A stretch of 64,000 nt of DNA, from NCBI GenBank assembly GCA_001548435.1, contig AP017308.1, positions 4,659,030 to 4,723,029 of the forward strand, in the 5' to 3' direction. The notes beneath the pieces were generated by a model that saw only the letters and a program-made list of their open reading frames with translations, ran no database searches and had not been told where the DNA came from. Shown here in pieces: positions 9,173-16,960 of the stretch. Within the stretch, counting starts at the first letter, position 1, and each line of letters begins with the position of its first letter. The DNA comes from Leptolyngbya sp. NIES-3755 (GTDB lineage Bacteria > Cyanobacteriota > Cyanobacteriia > Leptolyngbyales > Leptolyngbyaceae). Made by a program: the position numbers and the translations under genes.

Positions 9173-9427
9173 ATGAATCAATCCTCAAATGCGAAACCTG
9201 AAAAAATTACTCGTCTTGCGACTGAATCTTGGAACTACGAAGAAACAGTAGCGAAAGTCGAGCGGATTTTAACGCGGATTGAATCAGGGGAGTTGGAATT
9301 GGCGGATGTATTTGAAGAGTTTTCTGCTGCGGTTAACTACTTGCGCCAATGTGAATCATTTTTGGCAGAGCGGCAGAAGCAGGTTGATTTGTTGATTGAA
9401 ACTCTGACAGATGAAGCGGAATTCTAG
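9173..9427 (+). CDS. xseB: Exodeoxyribonuclease VII small subunit
   Basis: An 84-residue XseB with the signature helices [20 protein letters not shown] and [17 protein letters not shown]. It bundles around the C-terminal helices of XseA to form the holoenzyme. It begins 25 bp after xseA in the same direction, the usual arrangement. The N-terminal 20 residues are a non-conserved polar extension. Confidence 0.95.
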   Translation: MNQSSNAKPEKITRLATESWNYEETVAKVERILTRIESGELELADVFEEFSAAVNYLRQCESFLAERQKQVDLLIETLTDEAEF

Positions 9428-9463
9428 CTGTTCTCATACTAAAATTCCGCACGATAACAAGCA

Positions 9464-10636
9464 TTAAAATTGCCAGATTTTTATAGAGTTTCCGACACTG
9501 GTAATCATCGATCGACCTTGCGAACTAAATCCGATCGATTGCCAAATTCCTTGTCCTAATTCAGAACTACATTCAACCTGTTTTCCAGTCTGTGTATTCC
9601 AAATTCTCAACACATTCTGCCGAGTGACATAGTGATGATGTCTCGGATGAATCTCAGTCCGTTGAAATCCAGCCGCAAACCATTTTCCATCAGAACTGAG
9701 AGCAGACACTTGAATGGCTCGATCGAATAAATCCAACTCAATTCGACATTGAACCTCGCCTGTTGTGACTTTGCGAATGGTGACTTGTCGATCGAGTACT
9801 GTTGCTGCACTTTCCCAATCTGACGCGATCGCCAACACTTGTTCGCAATCTTTTAACCAGTTCAACCGTGGAATGGTTCGCCCAGTTTCTAAATTCACCG
9901 CTTCTAATTGCTGCTCGTATTTCAGCAACACTTTTCCGCACTTTCCCATCATCAACATCGGCACATCGGTGAGACAAGGCAAGGTATGAATAATTTCGCC
10001 TTCGGAAAGATTCCAAATTCTGAGAACGCGATCGCGTTTTGTAATCTGCAATTGACGATCGCAAATCTGATAATTATCACAGCCGCTACTGACTAGGGTT
10101 TTCCCATCAGGACTGAGTGCGATCGCAGTGACAGAACTCTCCTGATTGAGTGTAGAAAGTTCTTCCCCTGTGAGCGCATTCCAAACTTTGATGGTGCGAT
10201 CGTCACTGCCACTGACTAGGATTTTTCCATCCTGGCTGAGCGCAATGGTGCGAATCGGAGCGGTGTGACCTTTGAAAGTGAGAACACGATTGCTCGATCG
10301 CCAGTTCCAAGCCTGAATGGTATTCGTCGATTCGGGTGAGCTGTTGCGCGTCGGAGAACCGACTGTGAAAAGGATGTCTTGATTTGGGTGAATTAAGATT
10401 CGACGGACAGAGTGATCAAACCGAAGGGTCTGAAGGCAAGAAAATACAGGTGTTTGAATGGTAGAAAGGGGCTGAACAACCCAATCCGTATCCAGAGATT
10501 TTTCTAAAGGAGGAATTTCATCATCGAGCCAATCGTGAGCATCGTGGAACAAATCGGGGGCTGAATCTGGAAGGCGATCCAACAAAACAGGCAGTTCATC
10601 GATCGAGGCATCTTGAAACATGGCGCTTGCCCTCAC
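9464..10636 (-). CDS. WD40 repeat protein
   Basis: A 390-residue beta-propeller protein of about six to seven WD40 blades, starting near residue 70. The best-kept ones are FKGHTAPIRTIALSQDGK with SDDRTIKVW and SSVTAIALSPDGK. Later blades are degenerate (VLRIWN, SIKIWQF). There is no signal peptide, transmembrane segment or enzymatic domain, so it is probably a cytoplasmic protein-interaction platform. Partner unknown. It lies 115 bp downstream of an ABC transporter ATPase gene in the same direction and might be co-transcribed with it. Confidence 0.85.
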   Translation of the reverse strand: MRASAMFQDASIDELPVLLDRLPDSAPDLFHDAHDWLDDEIPPLEKSLDTDWVVQPLSTIQTPVFSCLQTLRFDHSVRRILIHPNQDILFTVGSPTRNSSPESTNTIQAWNWRSSNRVLTFKGHTAPIRTIALSQDGKILVSGSDDRTIKVWNALTGEELSTLNQESSVTAIALSPDGKTLVSSGCDNYQICDRQLQITKRDRVLRIWNLSEGEIIHTLPCLTDVPMLMMGKCGKVLLKYEQQLEAVNLETGRTIPRLNWLKDCEQVLAIASDWESAATVLDRQVTIRKVTTGEVQCRIELDLFDRAIQVSALSSDGKWFAAGFQRTEIHPRHHHYVTRQNVLRIWNTQTGKQVECSSELGQGIWQSIGFSSQGRSMITSVGNSIKIWQF

Positions 10637-10751
10637 CAGTGGGGATCACTGCCAGTGTTCACTCTGTGCTCCATTAGCTCTACGGTGTTCTTGATGATCT
10701 CTAGATAAAGTTTCGATGAATGCTCCTTGGATTTACTGAGGTAATGGAGAA

Positions 10752-11732
10752 TCAGCGACTTGATTCGATTCCACGCTCTCTCAATTGACGCACGAAGAAC
10801 TCTTCAAGCGATGGACGGGCAAGTTCGATCGAGATTAATTGAGCATTCATCAGCCGCAAACTTCCGAGAAAATCCTCTGGTTGTCCATGCAGTTGTCCTG
10901 TCCATAACCCGTCTTGAAGGTCGAGATTCGGAATCCACTGATTGAGCATTTCCGGTCTTCCCCCTTTCACCGTCACTTGATAGTGTTCAGCGGTTCCTAA
11001 GAGATCTTGCATGGAACCGATCGCGATTAATTCACCTTTGGCAAGAAGAGCAACGCGATCGCAAATTTTTTCAACATCAGACAAAACGTGACTATTAAAG
11101 AAAATCGTTTTGCCCTGAGATTTAAGCGACAGAATGATTTCCCGCATTTGATAACGACCGAGCGGATCAAGTCCTGACATCGGTTCATCTAGAAAAACGA
11201 GATCCGGATCGTTAATTAACGCTTGTGCCAGTCCAATTCGTTGCAGCATTCCTTTAGAGTACTGGCGCAATTGTTTCTTCTTGGCGGCAGATTGAGCGAG
11301 ACCGACGAGATCGAGCAGTTCAGGAATGCGTTTTCGTTGCTGCGATCGCTCAATTCCAAACAAGTCTCCAGTAAAGTTCAGCACTTCCCAACCTGTGAGG
11401 TAATCGTAAAAGTAGGGATTTTCGGGTAAGTATCCGATCCGTTGTTTTACGGAGCGATCGCCCAAAGGTTCACCTAAAACGGTGGCTCGTCCCGCAGTTG
11501 GGCGAACAATTCCGAGCAAGGTTTTGAGCAAGGTCGTTTTTCCTGCTCCATTTTGTCCGAGCAAGCCGAACGTTTCACCTTCGTAAACGGTGAGACTAAC
11601 CGAATTGAGGGAAGCGACTTTTTTATTCATCCAGAACCCAGTGCGATACGTTTTGCTGAGTTCATAAGTTTGGAGTGCGATCGAACGTTCAAATGTCGGA
11701 AGTTGAAGGCGAGATGCAACAGCAGAATCCAT
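10752..11732 (-). CDS. ABC-2 type transporter ATP-binding protein
   Basis: A 326-residue nucleotide-binding subunit of the DrrA/CcmA type. It has Walker A GQNGAGKTT, signature YSKGMLQR (replacing the common LSGG with YSKG, typical of ABC-2 exporters), Walker B LVFLDEPMSGLDP and the switch His in NSHVLSD, followed by a C-terminal domain of about 80 residues. It would power efflux with a separate membrane permease, and none is adjacent. The substrate cannot be inferred. Confidence 0.9.
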   Translation of the reverse strand: MDSAVASRLQLPTFERSIALQTYELSKTYRTGFWMNKKVASLNSVSLTVYEGETFGLLGQNGAGKTTLLKTLLGIVRPTAGRATVLGEPLGDRSVKQRIGYLPENPYFYDYLTGWEVLNFTGDLFGIERSQQRKRIPELLDLVGLAQSAAKKKQLRQYSKGMLQRIGLAQALINDPDLVFLDEPMSGLDPLGRYQMREIILSLKSQGKTIFFNSHVLSDVEKICDRVALLAKGELIAIGSMQDLLGTAEHYQVTVKGGRPEMLNQWIPNLDLQDGLWTGQLHGQPEDFLGSLRLMNAQLISIELARPSLEEFFVRQLRERGIESSR

Positions 11733-11866
11733 AAGTACCTCGATCTCTACTGAGTAGCCATTTAATCACTCCTTACGATTCCCGCATCAGCATTTTTTGC
11801 GATCGCGTCTCTCGCCCTTTCCAAAATTTTGTAAACTTTGGTTAGGCGCTTTATGTTTTCTCACTT

Positions 11867-12013
11867 ATGACTCGTTCAAAATTTGTTGCTATCTTGACCG
11901 GAATTGTTTCTCTGGCGTTGGGTTTGGGGTATTTGCTCCTGGTTCAATTGCTCGATTTTCGGGGAGAAATGCTTCCGGCTCCGATCGAGGTTATTCCCCC
12001 ACTCTTTTTCTAA
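11867..12013 (+). CDS. 48-residue single-span membrane protein
   Basis: ATG at 11867 opens a 48-codon frame with one clear transmembrane helix (about residues 7-28, VAILTGIVSLALGLGYLLLV) followed by QLLDFRGEMLPAPI. I recognise similar short proteins with a conserved LLDFRGEMxPAP motif from other cyanobacteria, but know no function. The frame's 3' end overlaps the 3' end of the convergent prmA by 23 nt. Support is the hydrophobicity pattern, the motif and the compact gap; there is no alignment to prove it. Confidence 0.7.
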   Translation: MTRSKFVAILTGIVSLALGLGYLLLVQLLDFRGEMLPAPIEVIPPLFF

Positions 12014-12875
12014 AGACCAGCGCGATCCAATCCCCAGTTTGTTCTCGATCGATCAGGTCAAATTCCTCAAGCGTTTCGATCAGTTCCGATTCGTATTCGA
12101 TCGTGAATCCCGCCAGAATCAAGCTTCCATTGGGTCGGAGTGCTTTGTTCAAATCGTCGCTTAGATCAAGAATGATTCGAGCAAACACATTGAAAACGAT
12201 GACATCGAAAGTTTCAGTGCTTGAAATCGAGCGAATTTCTCCAACTTCACCGCCCATCCAATGTCCTAGATCGCTTCCTTTTCCGAGGCTGGCTTGATCG
12301 ACTCGAACCCGATCGCGGACTGAATTTTGATCAATTGCGGATTGAGTGGCTTCAACTGCGATCGCATCATTATCGACTGCGTAAACTTGCGCTCCTAATT
12401 TCGCCATTGCAATACTTAAAATTCCAGAGCCGCACCCTAGATCAAGAATTTCCAAATCTGGCGTAATATGTCGTTCAATTAATTGCAAACTGAGAATGGT
12501 TGCTGGATGAAAACCGCTACCAAATGCGAGACTTTCTTGAATATTGAGCGCGATTTCACTCGGTTGAATTTGATAATTTTCGTCTGAAATTACAAAATTA
12601 CCGACTCGATGAATTGCGCTGGAATAGTTTAGTTTCTCTTCAACGATCGACATTTCTAATTCGCTCGTCATTCCAGTTCGATGAAGCGATGACAACGCCG
12701 ATTCAATCTGATCAATTCTCGCTCGATCGCCTTCTGGCAAATAGAATCGAACCTGATACGCCCAAGGTGATTTTGCTTCTTCGACTTGAAGATTATCTGT
12801 AAAATCAACTGTGGCTAATAAAGATCGAATCCAATCGATCGCTTCTGTAGTGGCATCTAAACTCAGTTCTATCAT
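11991..12875 (-). CDS. prmA: Ribosomal protein L11 methyltransferase
   Basis: The 294-residue protein has an N-terminal L11-recognition domain and a class I SAM-dependent methyltransferase core. The core carries LDLGCGSGILSIAMAKLGA (motif I), YAVDNDAIAVEA, and FDVIVFNVFARII with the substrate-side Asn. It trimethylates ribosomal protein L11. AFGSGFHPAT is the PrmA signature (GTGxHxTT-like). Its ATG overlaps the stop of the SGNH hydrolase gene (ATGA), so it is the third gene of a translationally coupled trio. Confidence 0.95.
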   Translation of the reverse strand: MIELSLDATTEAIDWIRSLLATVDFTDNLQVEEAKSPWAYQVRFYLPEGDRARIDQIESALSSLHRTGMTSELEMSIVEEKLNYSSAIHRVGNFVISDENYQIQPSEIALNIQESLAFGSGFHPATILSLQLIERHITPDLEILDLGCGSGILSIAMAKLGAQVYAVDNDAIAVEATQSAIDQNSVRDRVRVDQASLGKGSDLGHWMGGEVGEIRSISSTETFDVIVFNVFARIILDLSDDLNKALRPNGSLILAGFTIEYESELIETLEEFDLIDREQTGDWIALVFRKRVGE

Positions 12876-13552
12876 CTGGCTTTTTGAATCGCGGCTTCTG
12901 CAAGTGGACTCATGATCTTATAACCTGCGTCGTTCGGATGCAAACCATCAGTAGATAAATGAGATTGTAAAAAACCTCGATCGTCTACCATTTGGCTGTA
13001 ATAATCCAAATAAATGCAGTCATTCCCTGCACAATATTGCTCAATCCAAGCATTCAAAGTTTGAATCTTTTTAGGCGATCGAGTGACAGAAACAACTTCG
13101 CTAACTGGCAGAATTGAACATAAAATCATGCGAATTTGATGATACTTTGCCAATTCAACGATCGACATTAGATTGTTCTGAACTTCTTCGATCGTCATTC
13201 TGCCTGTATTCCCTGCAATATCGTTCGTTCCAGCTAACAGAATCACGATTTTGGGGCGAAGCGCGATCGCATCTGGACGAAACCGCACCAGCATTTGAGG
13301 AGTTGTTTGCCCAGAAATTCCACGATTTACATAAGACTGACTAGGAAAACAATTTGATAAATCCCAACAATCAGTAATGGAATCCCCGAAGAAAATAACG
13401 CGATCGTCATCCTCTTTCAATTCAGCATTCGCTTTTTGATAGCGCTGTAATTGTGCCCAATCAGTCATTCGTTCCTGAATCAATTCAAAACCGTAAATGC
13501 TTAGAGATTTGAATTGATTTAGGCGTTCTTCAAGCTTTCTAATAATCTTCAT
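12872..13552 (-). CDS. SGNH/GDSL hydrolase
   Basis: A 226-residue SGNH hydrolase with all four blocks: VIFFGDSITD (Ser nucleophile), GISGQTTPQ (Gly), LLAGTNDI (Asn) and DGLHPNDAGY (Asp-His). The family comprises esterases acting on lipids, acyl groups or acetylated sugars. The protein has no signal peptide. Translational overlap (ATGA) with the GH76-like gene upstream suggests a shared job, such as deacylating a glycan that the glycosidase then cleaves (inference). Confidence 0.9.
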   Translation of the reverse strand: MKIIRKLEERLNQFKSLSIYGFELIQERMTDWAQLQRYQKANAELKEDDDRVIFFGDSITDCWDLSNCFPSQSYVNRGISGQTTPQMLVRFRPDAIALRPKIVILLAGTNDIAGNTGRMTIEEVQNNLMSIVELAKYHQIRMILCSILPVSEVVSVTRSPKKIQTLNAWIEQYCAGNDCIYLDYYSQMVDDRGFLQSHLSTDGLHPNDAGYKIMSPLAEAAIQKAR

Positions 13553-14916
13553 CTCAAATTACGCGAAACATCGATCGATAAAGTATCCAGTGATAAAGGA
13601 TTCTGACTTCCCTTACTCGAATTGAAGATCACAGAAACCGAATTTTCGCCTGCATTCAGCCAGACATTTTCGATTTTGAGCGATCGCCGCTCTTCCCAAC
13701 TGCCCGTTGCCGGAAATGCCTCTCGATCAATCAAACTTCGACCATTCACATAAATGTATCGATTTGCCCCAGTCGGAGACGCATATCGAAACACCAAATC
13801 ATACCGACCTGAACACCCAACCGAGACGTTATATCGAATAAAATCATCGTTGCTCTGCGTCATTCGACTCAGTGAAGAAGGGACTGGCTGAATGAATTCA
13901 GTGGTAGGAGTAAAGGTGTTTGCAGTCGAAAGCGCGATCGCAGCATTCAACGCATCGATCGCACTGGTCTGACGAGTCGCATCCGCTTTATCGATCGAGC
14001 CTGCCCAATTCAATCCAAACTGATTTTGCTCATTGCGATTCGCCCAAATCGATTCTGCATTTCTTTGAATAAATTCACGGTAAGTTGGCTTAGGTCTAAC
14101 TTGATATAAATCTGCCAAATTCCGCATGAAGATCCCTTTGAACTGCGGACCATCGTTGCCACAATCGTTGTTATCCTCGCAAGGCTCACGAAGAATACCA
14201 TTGCGGGAGAGTTTGACGATCGAAGCACCAGCGATCGCTTCCGCTTGTTTCAATAATTCAGCATCTTTTGTACCACGATACATATCTACGAGCGCACCAA
14301 TCAAAACGCCCTGATTGTATGTCCAGACAGTCTTTCCATTGTTCTGACAGTTGCTATCTAAACCATCATTTACCAAGTTATCAGCGTTAATCATTCCACT
14401 TTGCTGATACCATCTCCAAATCTTCTGCGTCCATTCCAAATAACGCTTATCATTCGGTTCACGTAGATGCAATTTCGCTGCAACCGACATTAACAAACCA
14501 TTCGTGATCGCATTCTTATAATTTAATTCTCGTTTGTGCCAATAAAGCCCACCATTGCAAACATTATCCCAACCCGTGGTCATATCCCAGAAGATAAATT
14601 TGGCTTGGTCTAAATACTTCTGTTCGCCTGTGAGATCATACGCCCGAATCCAAGCGATCGCCCACCAGCCATCATCATCTCGAAACCACGGATTAATGAA
14701 ATTCGGATATCTCGGCTTTTGGTAAAACGTATTATAAATATTGCTGCGATACGTGAGCGAATCCGTAATGCGTGAATACTCGATCGTTGCTTCGAGTGCG
14801 TTTGCTGCATTCCACCAATTCGTGGTATTCCACAGTCCCGTTCCTGTGTTGTAAAACATCTGTAGCGCTGCCATGCCTGCCGCAATGCCTGGAGCACAAG
14901 TCGCGGGTAGTACCAT
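13549..14916 (-). CDS. Glycoside hydrolase family 76-like protein with C-terminal carbohydrate-binding module
   Basis: Residues about 10-325 form an (alpha/alpha) barrel with the GH76 active-site signature RDDDGWWAIAWIRAYDLTG, carrying adjacent Asp residues, and GGLYWHK. GH76 enzymes are alpha-1,6-mannanases or related endo-mannosidases. Residues about 335-455 look like a CBM6/35 jelly roll (DFIRYNVSVGCSGRYDLVFR, LNAGENSVSVIF). No signal peptide is seen at this start, although the family usually acts outside the cell, so an upstream start or non-classical export should be considered. First gene of a coupled trio with the SGNH hydrolase and prmA. Confidence 0.85.
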   Translation of the reverse strand: MVLPATCAPGIAAGMAALQMFYNTGTGLWNTTNWWNAANALEATIEYSRITDSLTYRSNIYNTFYQKPRYPNFINPWFRDDDGWWAIAWIRAYDLTGEQKYLDQAKFIFWDMTTGWDNVCNGGLYWHKRELNYKNAITNGLLMSVAAKLHLREPNDKRYLEWTQKIWRWYQQSGMINADNLVNDGLDSNCQNNGKTVWTYNQGVLIGALVDMYRGTKDAELLKQAEAIAGASIVKLSRNGILREPCEDNNDCGNDGPQFKGIFMRNLADLYQVRPKPTYREFIQRNAESIWANRNEQNQFGLNWAGSIDKADATRQTSAIDALNAAIALSTANTFTPTTEFIQPVPSSLSRMTQSNDDFIRYNVSVGCSGRYDLVFRYASPTGANRYIYVNGRSLIDREAFPATGSWEERRSLKIENVWLNAGENSVSVIFNSSKGSQNPLSLDTLSIDVSRNLR

Positions 14917-15035
14917 CTTTCAATCCTTGAATGTTCCAGGATCGACACTACCAAACGATCGACAAATTCAACACAGATCTTGGCAAAACATTCTCACCTA
15001 AATCATACGTTGTGTCAGAAATTTGCATAGTACGA

Positions 15036-15064
15036 TTGAACTTTGGAAAATCTTGCACTACAAT
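15036..15064 (+). promoter_or_regulatory. Sigma-70-type promoter of the HU gene
   Basis: TTGAAC (15036-15041) and TACAAT (15059-15064) are separated by exactly 17 bp, a near-consensus pair. The ATG lies 27 bp after the -10 element, with GAGGA just upstream of it. Confidence 0.7.
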
Positions 15065-15091
15065 GCAGCGAATCATTGTGAGGACACACAG

Positions 15092-15373
15092 ATGAACAAA
15101 GGTGAATTAGTAGACGCGATCGCTTCTAAAGCAAGCGTCACCAAGAAAGAAGCAGATGCTATCCTGACCGCAATGGTCGATACGATTTTGGAAACGGTGG
15201 CAAGTGGGGATAAAGTGACGATCGTGGGATTTGGCAGCTTTGAAGCGCGGGAACGTCAAGCCCGCGAAGGTCGTAACCCGGCGACTGGTGCAGCGATCCA
15301 GATTCCAGCAACGCGAGTTCCTGTGTTTGCACCCGGAAAAGGATTCAAAGACCGGGTTGCACCAGAAGATTAA
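15092..15373 (+). CDS. hup: HU family DNA-binding protein
   Basis: A 93-residue bacterial HU, starting MNKGELVDAIASKASVTKKE and containing GFGSFEARERQAREGRNPATG with the proline-tipped DNA-binding arm. It is a dimeric nucleoid protein that bends DNA. The start is the ATG at 15092 because a GAGGA ribosome-binding site lies at 15080-15084 and homologues begin here. The gene is flanked by its own promoter and by a hairpin terminator, so it is monocistronic. Confidence 0.96.
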   Translation: MNKGELVDAIASKASVTKKEADAILTAMVDTILETVASGDKVTIVGFGSFEARERQAREGRNPATGAAIQIPATRVPVFAPGKGFKDRVAPED

Positions 15374-15413
15374 TTTGAGTGCGTCCGGCGAATCGATTCG
15401 CTAACCATCCCAG

Positions 15414-15448
15414 GGCTAGGAGTAGGTAAAGAGGCTCCTAGCCTTTCT
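15414..15448 (+). terminator. Rho-independent terminator after HU
   Basis: GGCTAGGAG (15414-15422) pairs perfectly with CTCCTAGCC (15435-15443), followed by TTTCTC. The loop is 12 nt. It closes the HU transcript just before the left end of the tnpB element. Confidence 0.75.
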
Positions 15449-15619
15449 CATTCAGTGCTACCTGAATCATGCTGAGAGCCTTCGGTTTCTAACCGAGGGG
15501 TGAAAGCTAGCTACAGGCTTTAGACTGCTGTGTGTCCGGGTTCCAAGCTGTTTATCTTATCGCTTTTCCCAGAATACTTCTACTAAACGCCGTATAATTT
15601 AGTAGGAGGTAAATGAGCA

Positions 15620-16882
15620 ATGTTAAGCCTGACTTACGAGTACAAAGCAATGCCCACAAACGAGCAAATTCAGCTTATCGAACACACATTAACTGTGTGC
15701 CGAAAAGTGTGGAATTTTGCCTTGCGTGAACGTAAAGACTGGCTCAATGCTCGGAAATGTCCGATTAACGCTTGCTCAATCGTCTCTGAATACATCACGC
15801 CTGCTGATATGCCTTATCCCAATTGGGCGAAGCAGTGTAAAACGTTGACGGTTGCGAAAGCACAGTTTCCAGAACTCAAAACGGTTAACGCTCAAGTGCT
15901 GCAACAGGTTTTGAGAAAGTTAGAAACCGCTTTTGTCGATATGCAGCGTAAGGGCATGGGATTCCCTCGATTCAAGAACAAATATCGGCTGCGCTCGTTT
16001 GTGTATCCACAGTTGGGTAAGTCGCAGTTCTTGAAAGGGAATCAAATCAAATTGCCGCAGTTGGGCTGGATGGAATATGTCAAATCTCGCGTTCTGCCTG
16101 ATGGCTTCACCGTGAAGCAAGTTCGTGTAGTTCGCAAGGCTTCGGGATATTTCCTCATGTTCACACTCGGATGTGATGTGAATGTGCCTGATCCCGTCCC
16201 TGCTGGGCATCCACGGGGGATTGATTTAGGACTCGATCAATTTGCTGTGACCTCTGATGGTGAACTGATTGCTCGTCCTCGGTTTCTCGATAGCCTGCAC
16301 CGCAAGCTGAAATTGCTGCAACGCAGACTAAGAAACAAGCAAAAGGGGTCGAACAATCGGCACAAGCTGAATCGGAAAATTGCACGGCTGCATCAACGCA
16401 TTGCGGATACTCGCAAAGATTGGCAATTTAAGCTGGCTCATAAACTTTGTGATGATGCTGGAATGCTGTTTGTCGAGGATATTGACTTTCGCACTTGGGC
16501 AAAAGGAATGCTGGGTAAGCACACGCTTGATGCGGGATTTGGGCAATTCGTCTCAATCCTGCAATGGGTGTGCTGGAAGCGAGGGGTTTACTTTGGCAAA
16601 GTGAACAAAGATTACACTTCGCAGGTCTGCCCACAATGCGATATGCACACCGGGAAGAAAGATTTAAATGACAGGCTTCATGTTTGTCACAACTGCGGTT
16701 ACACGACTCATCGAGACGTTGCCGCCGCGCAAGTGATCCGCAATCGTGGGATCTCTGGGCTGGGACGCAGCCTGGAAGAAAATGCCTGTGGAGACGGTCT
16801 GACGGGGACTGGTAACAGTCTAGTGAAGAGTCAGCGAAGCAGGAAGAAGAAAGGGGACGTAGCGGTGCTTCAGCCCGCGTAG
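15620..16882 (+). CDS. tnpB: RNA-guided endonuclease TnpB (IS605 OrfB)
   Basis: A 420-residue TnpB with an intact RuvC triad: D202 in RGIDLGLDQ, E286 in FVEDIDF and D366 in THRDVAAAQV. The zinc ribbon is complete (CPQCDMHTGKK and CHNCGYTTHRD). An AGGAGG about 10 nt upstream fixes the start. TnpB is a programmable nuclease guided by the omega RNA from the element's right end; it favours retention of the transposon. With no tnpA here, movement would need a TnpA in trans. The arginine/lysine-rich tail is usual. Confidence 0.95.
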   Translation: MLSLTYEYKAMPTNEQIQLIEHTLTVCRKVWNFALRERKDWLNARKCPINACSIVSEYITPADMPYPNWAKQCKTLTVAKAQFPELKTVNAQVLQQVLRKLETAFVDMQRKGMGFPRFKNKYRLRSFVYPQLGKSQFLKGNQIKLPQLGWMEYVKSRVLPDGFTVKQVRVVRKASGYFLMFTLGCDVNVPDPVPAGHPRGIDLGLDQFAVTSDGELIARPRFLDSLHRKLKLLQRRLRNKQKGSNNRHKLNRKIARLHQRIADTRKDWQFKLAHKLCDDAGMLFVEDIDFRTWAKGMLGKHTLDAGFGQFVSILQWVCWKRGVYFGKVNKDYTSQVCPQCDMHTGKKDLNDRLHVCHNCGYTTHRDVAAAQVIRNRGISGLGRSLEENACGDGLTGTGNSLVKSQRSRKKKGDVAVLQPA

Positions 16883-16932
16883 TCTCTTCCTTCGAGAATC
16901 TCCCGTCTTTTAAACGGGGGAGTACGTCAACG
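16700..16932 (+). ncRNA. Predicted omega RNA (reRNA) overlapping the tnpB 3' end
   Basis: In IS605-type elements the guide RNA scaffold spans the end of tnpB and the right-end hairpin, with the guide taken from flanking DNA. The right-end hairpin at 16900-16922 fits. If so, the natural guide would begin near 16933 and read into the leader and first codons of the ABC-F gene. Boundaries are inferred from the family; no transcript evidence is available here. Confidence 0.35.
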
Positions 16933-16960
16933 TTAATCAGCGGGTTTCGGTTCATCAGCT

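Larger units (their letters stand above)
15479..16932 (+). mobile_element. IS200/IS605-type element carrying only tnpB
   Basis: The element contains tnpB but no tnpA. A left-side hairpin at 15479-15499 has 9-bp arms (CCTTCGGTT/AACCGAGGG). A right-side hairpin at 16900-16922 (CTCCCGT/ACGGGGGAG) is followed by TACGTCAA, the usual appearance of the right end of cyanobacterial elements of this group. A third hairpin, TACTAAA/TTTAGTA, embeds a TATAAT just upstream of tnpB. Exact ends are approximate because IS605 elements make no target duplication. The element sits between the HU terminator and the ABC-F gene. Confidence 0.75.

Noticed and set aside
16428-16955. 175-codon minus-strand frame over the 3' end of tnpB
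   Set aside because: Antisense of an intact TnpB with catalytic and zinc-ribbon codons; Cys/His richness is a mirror effect.
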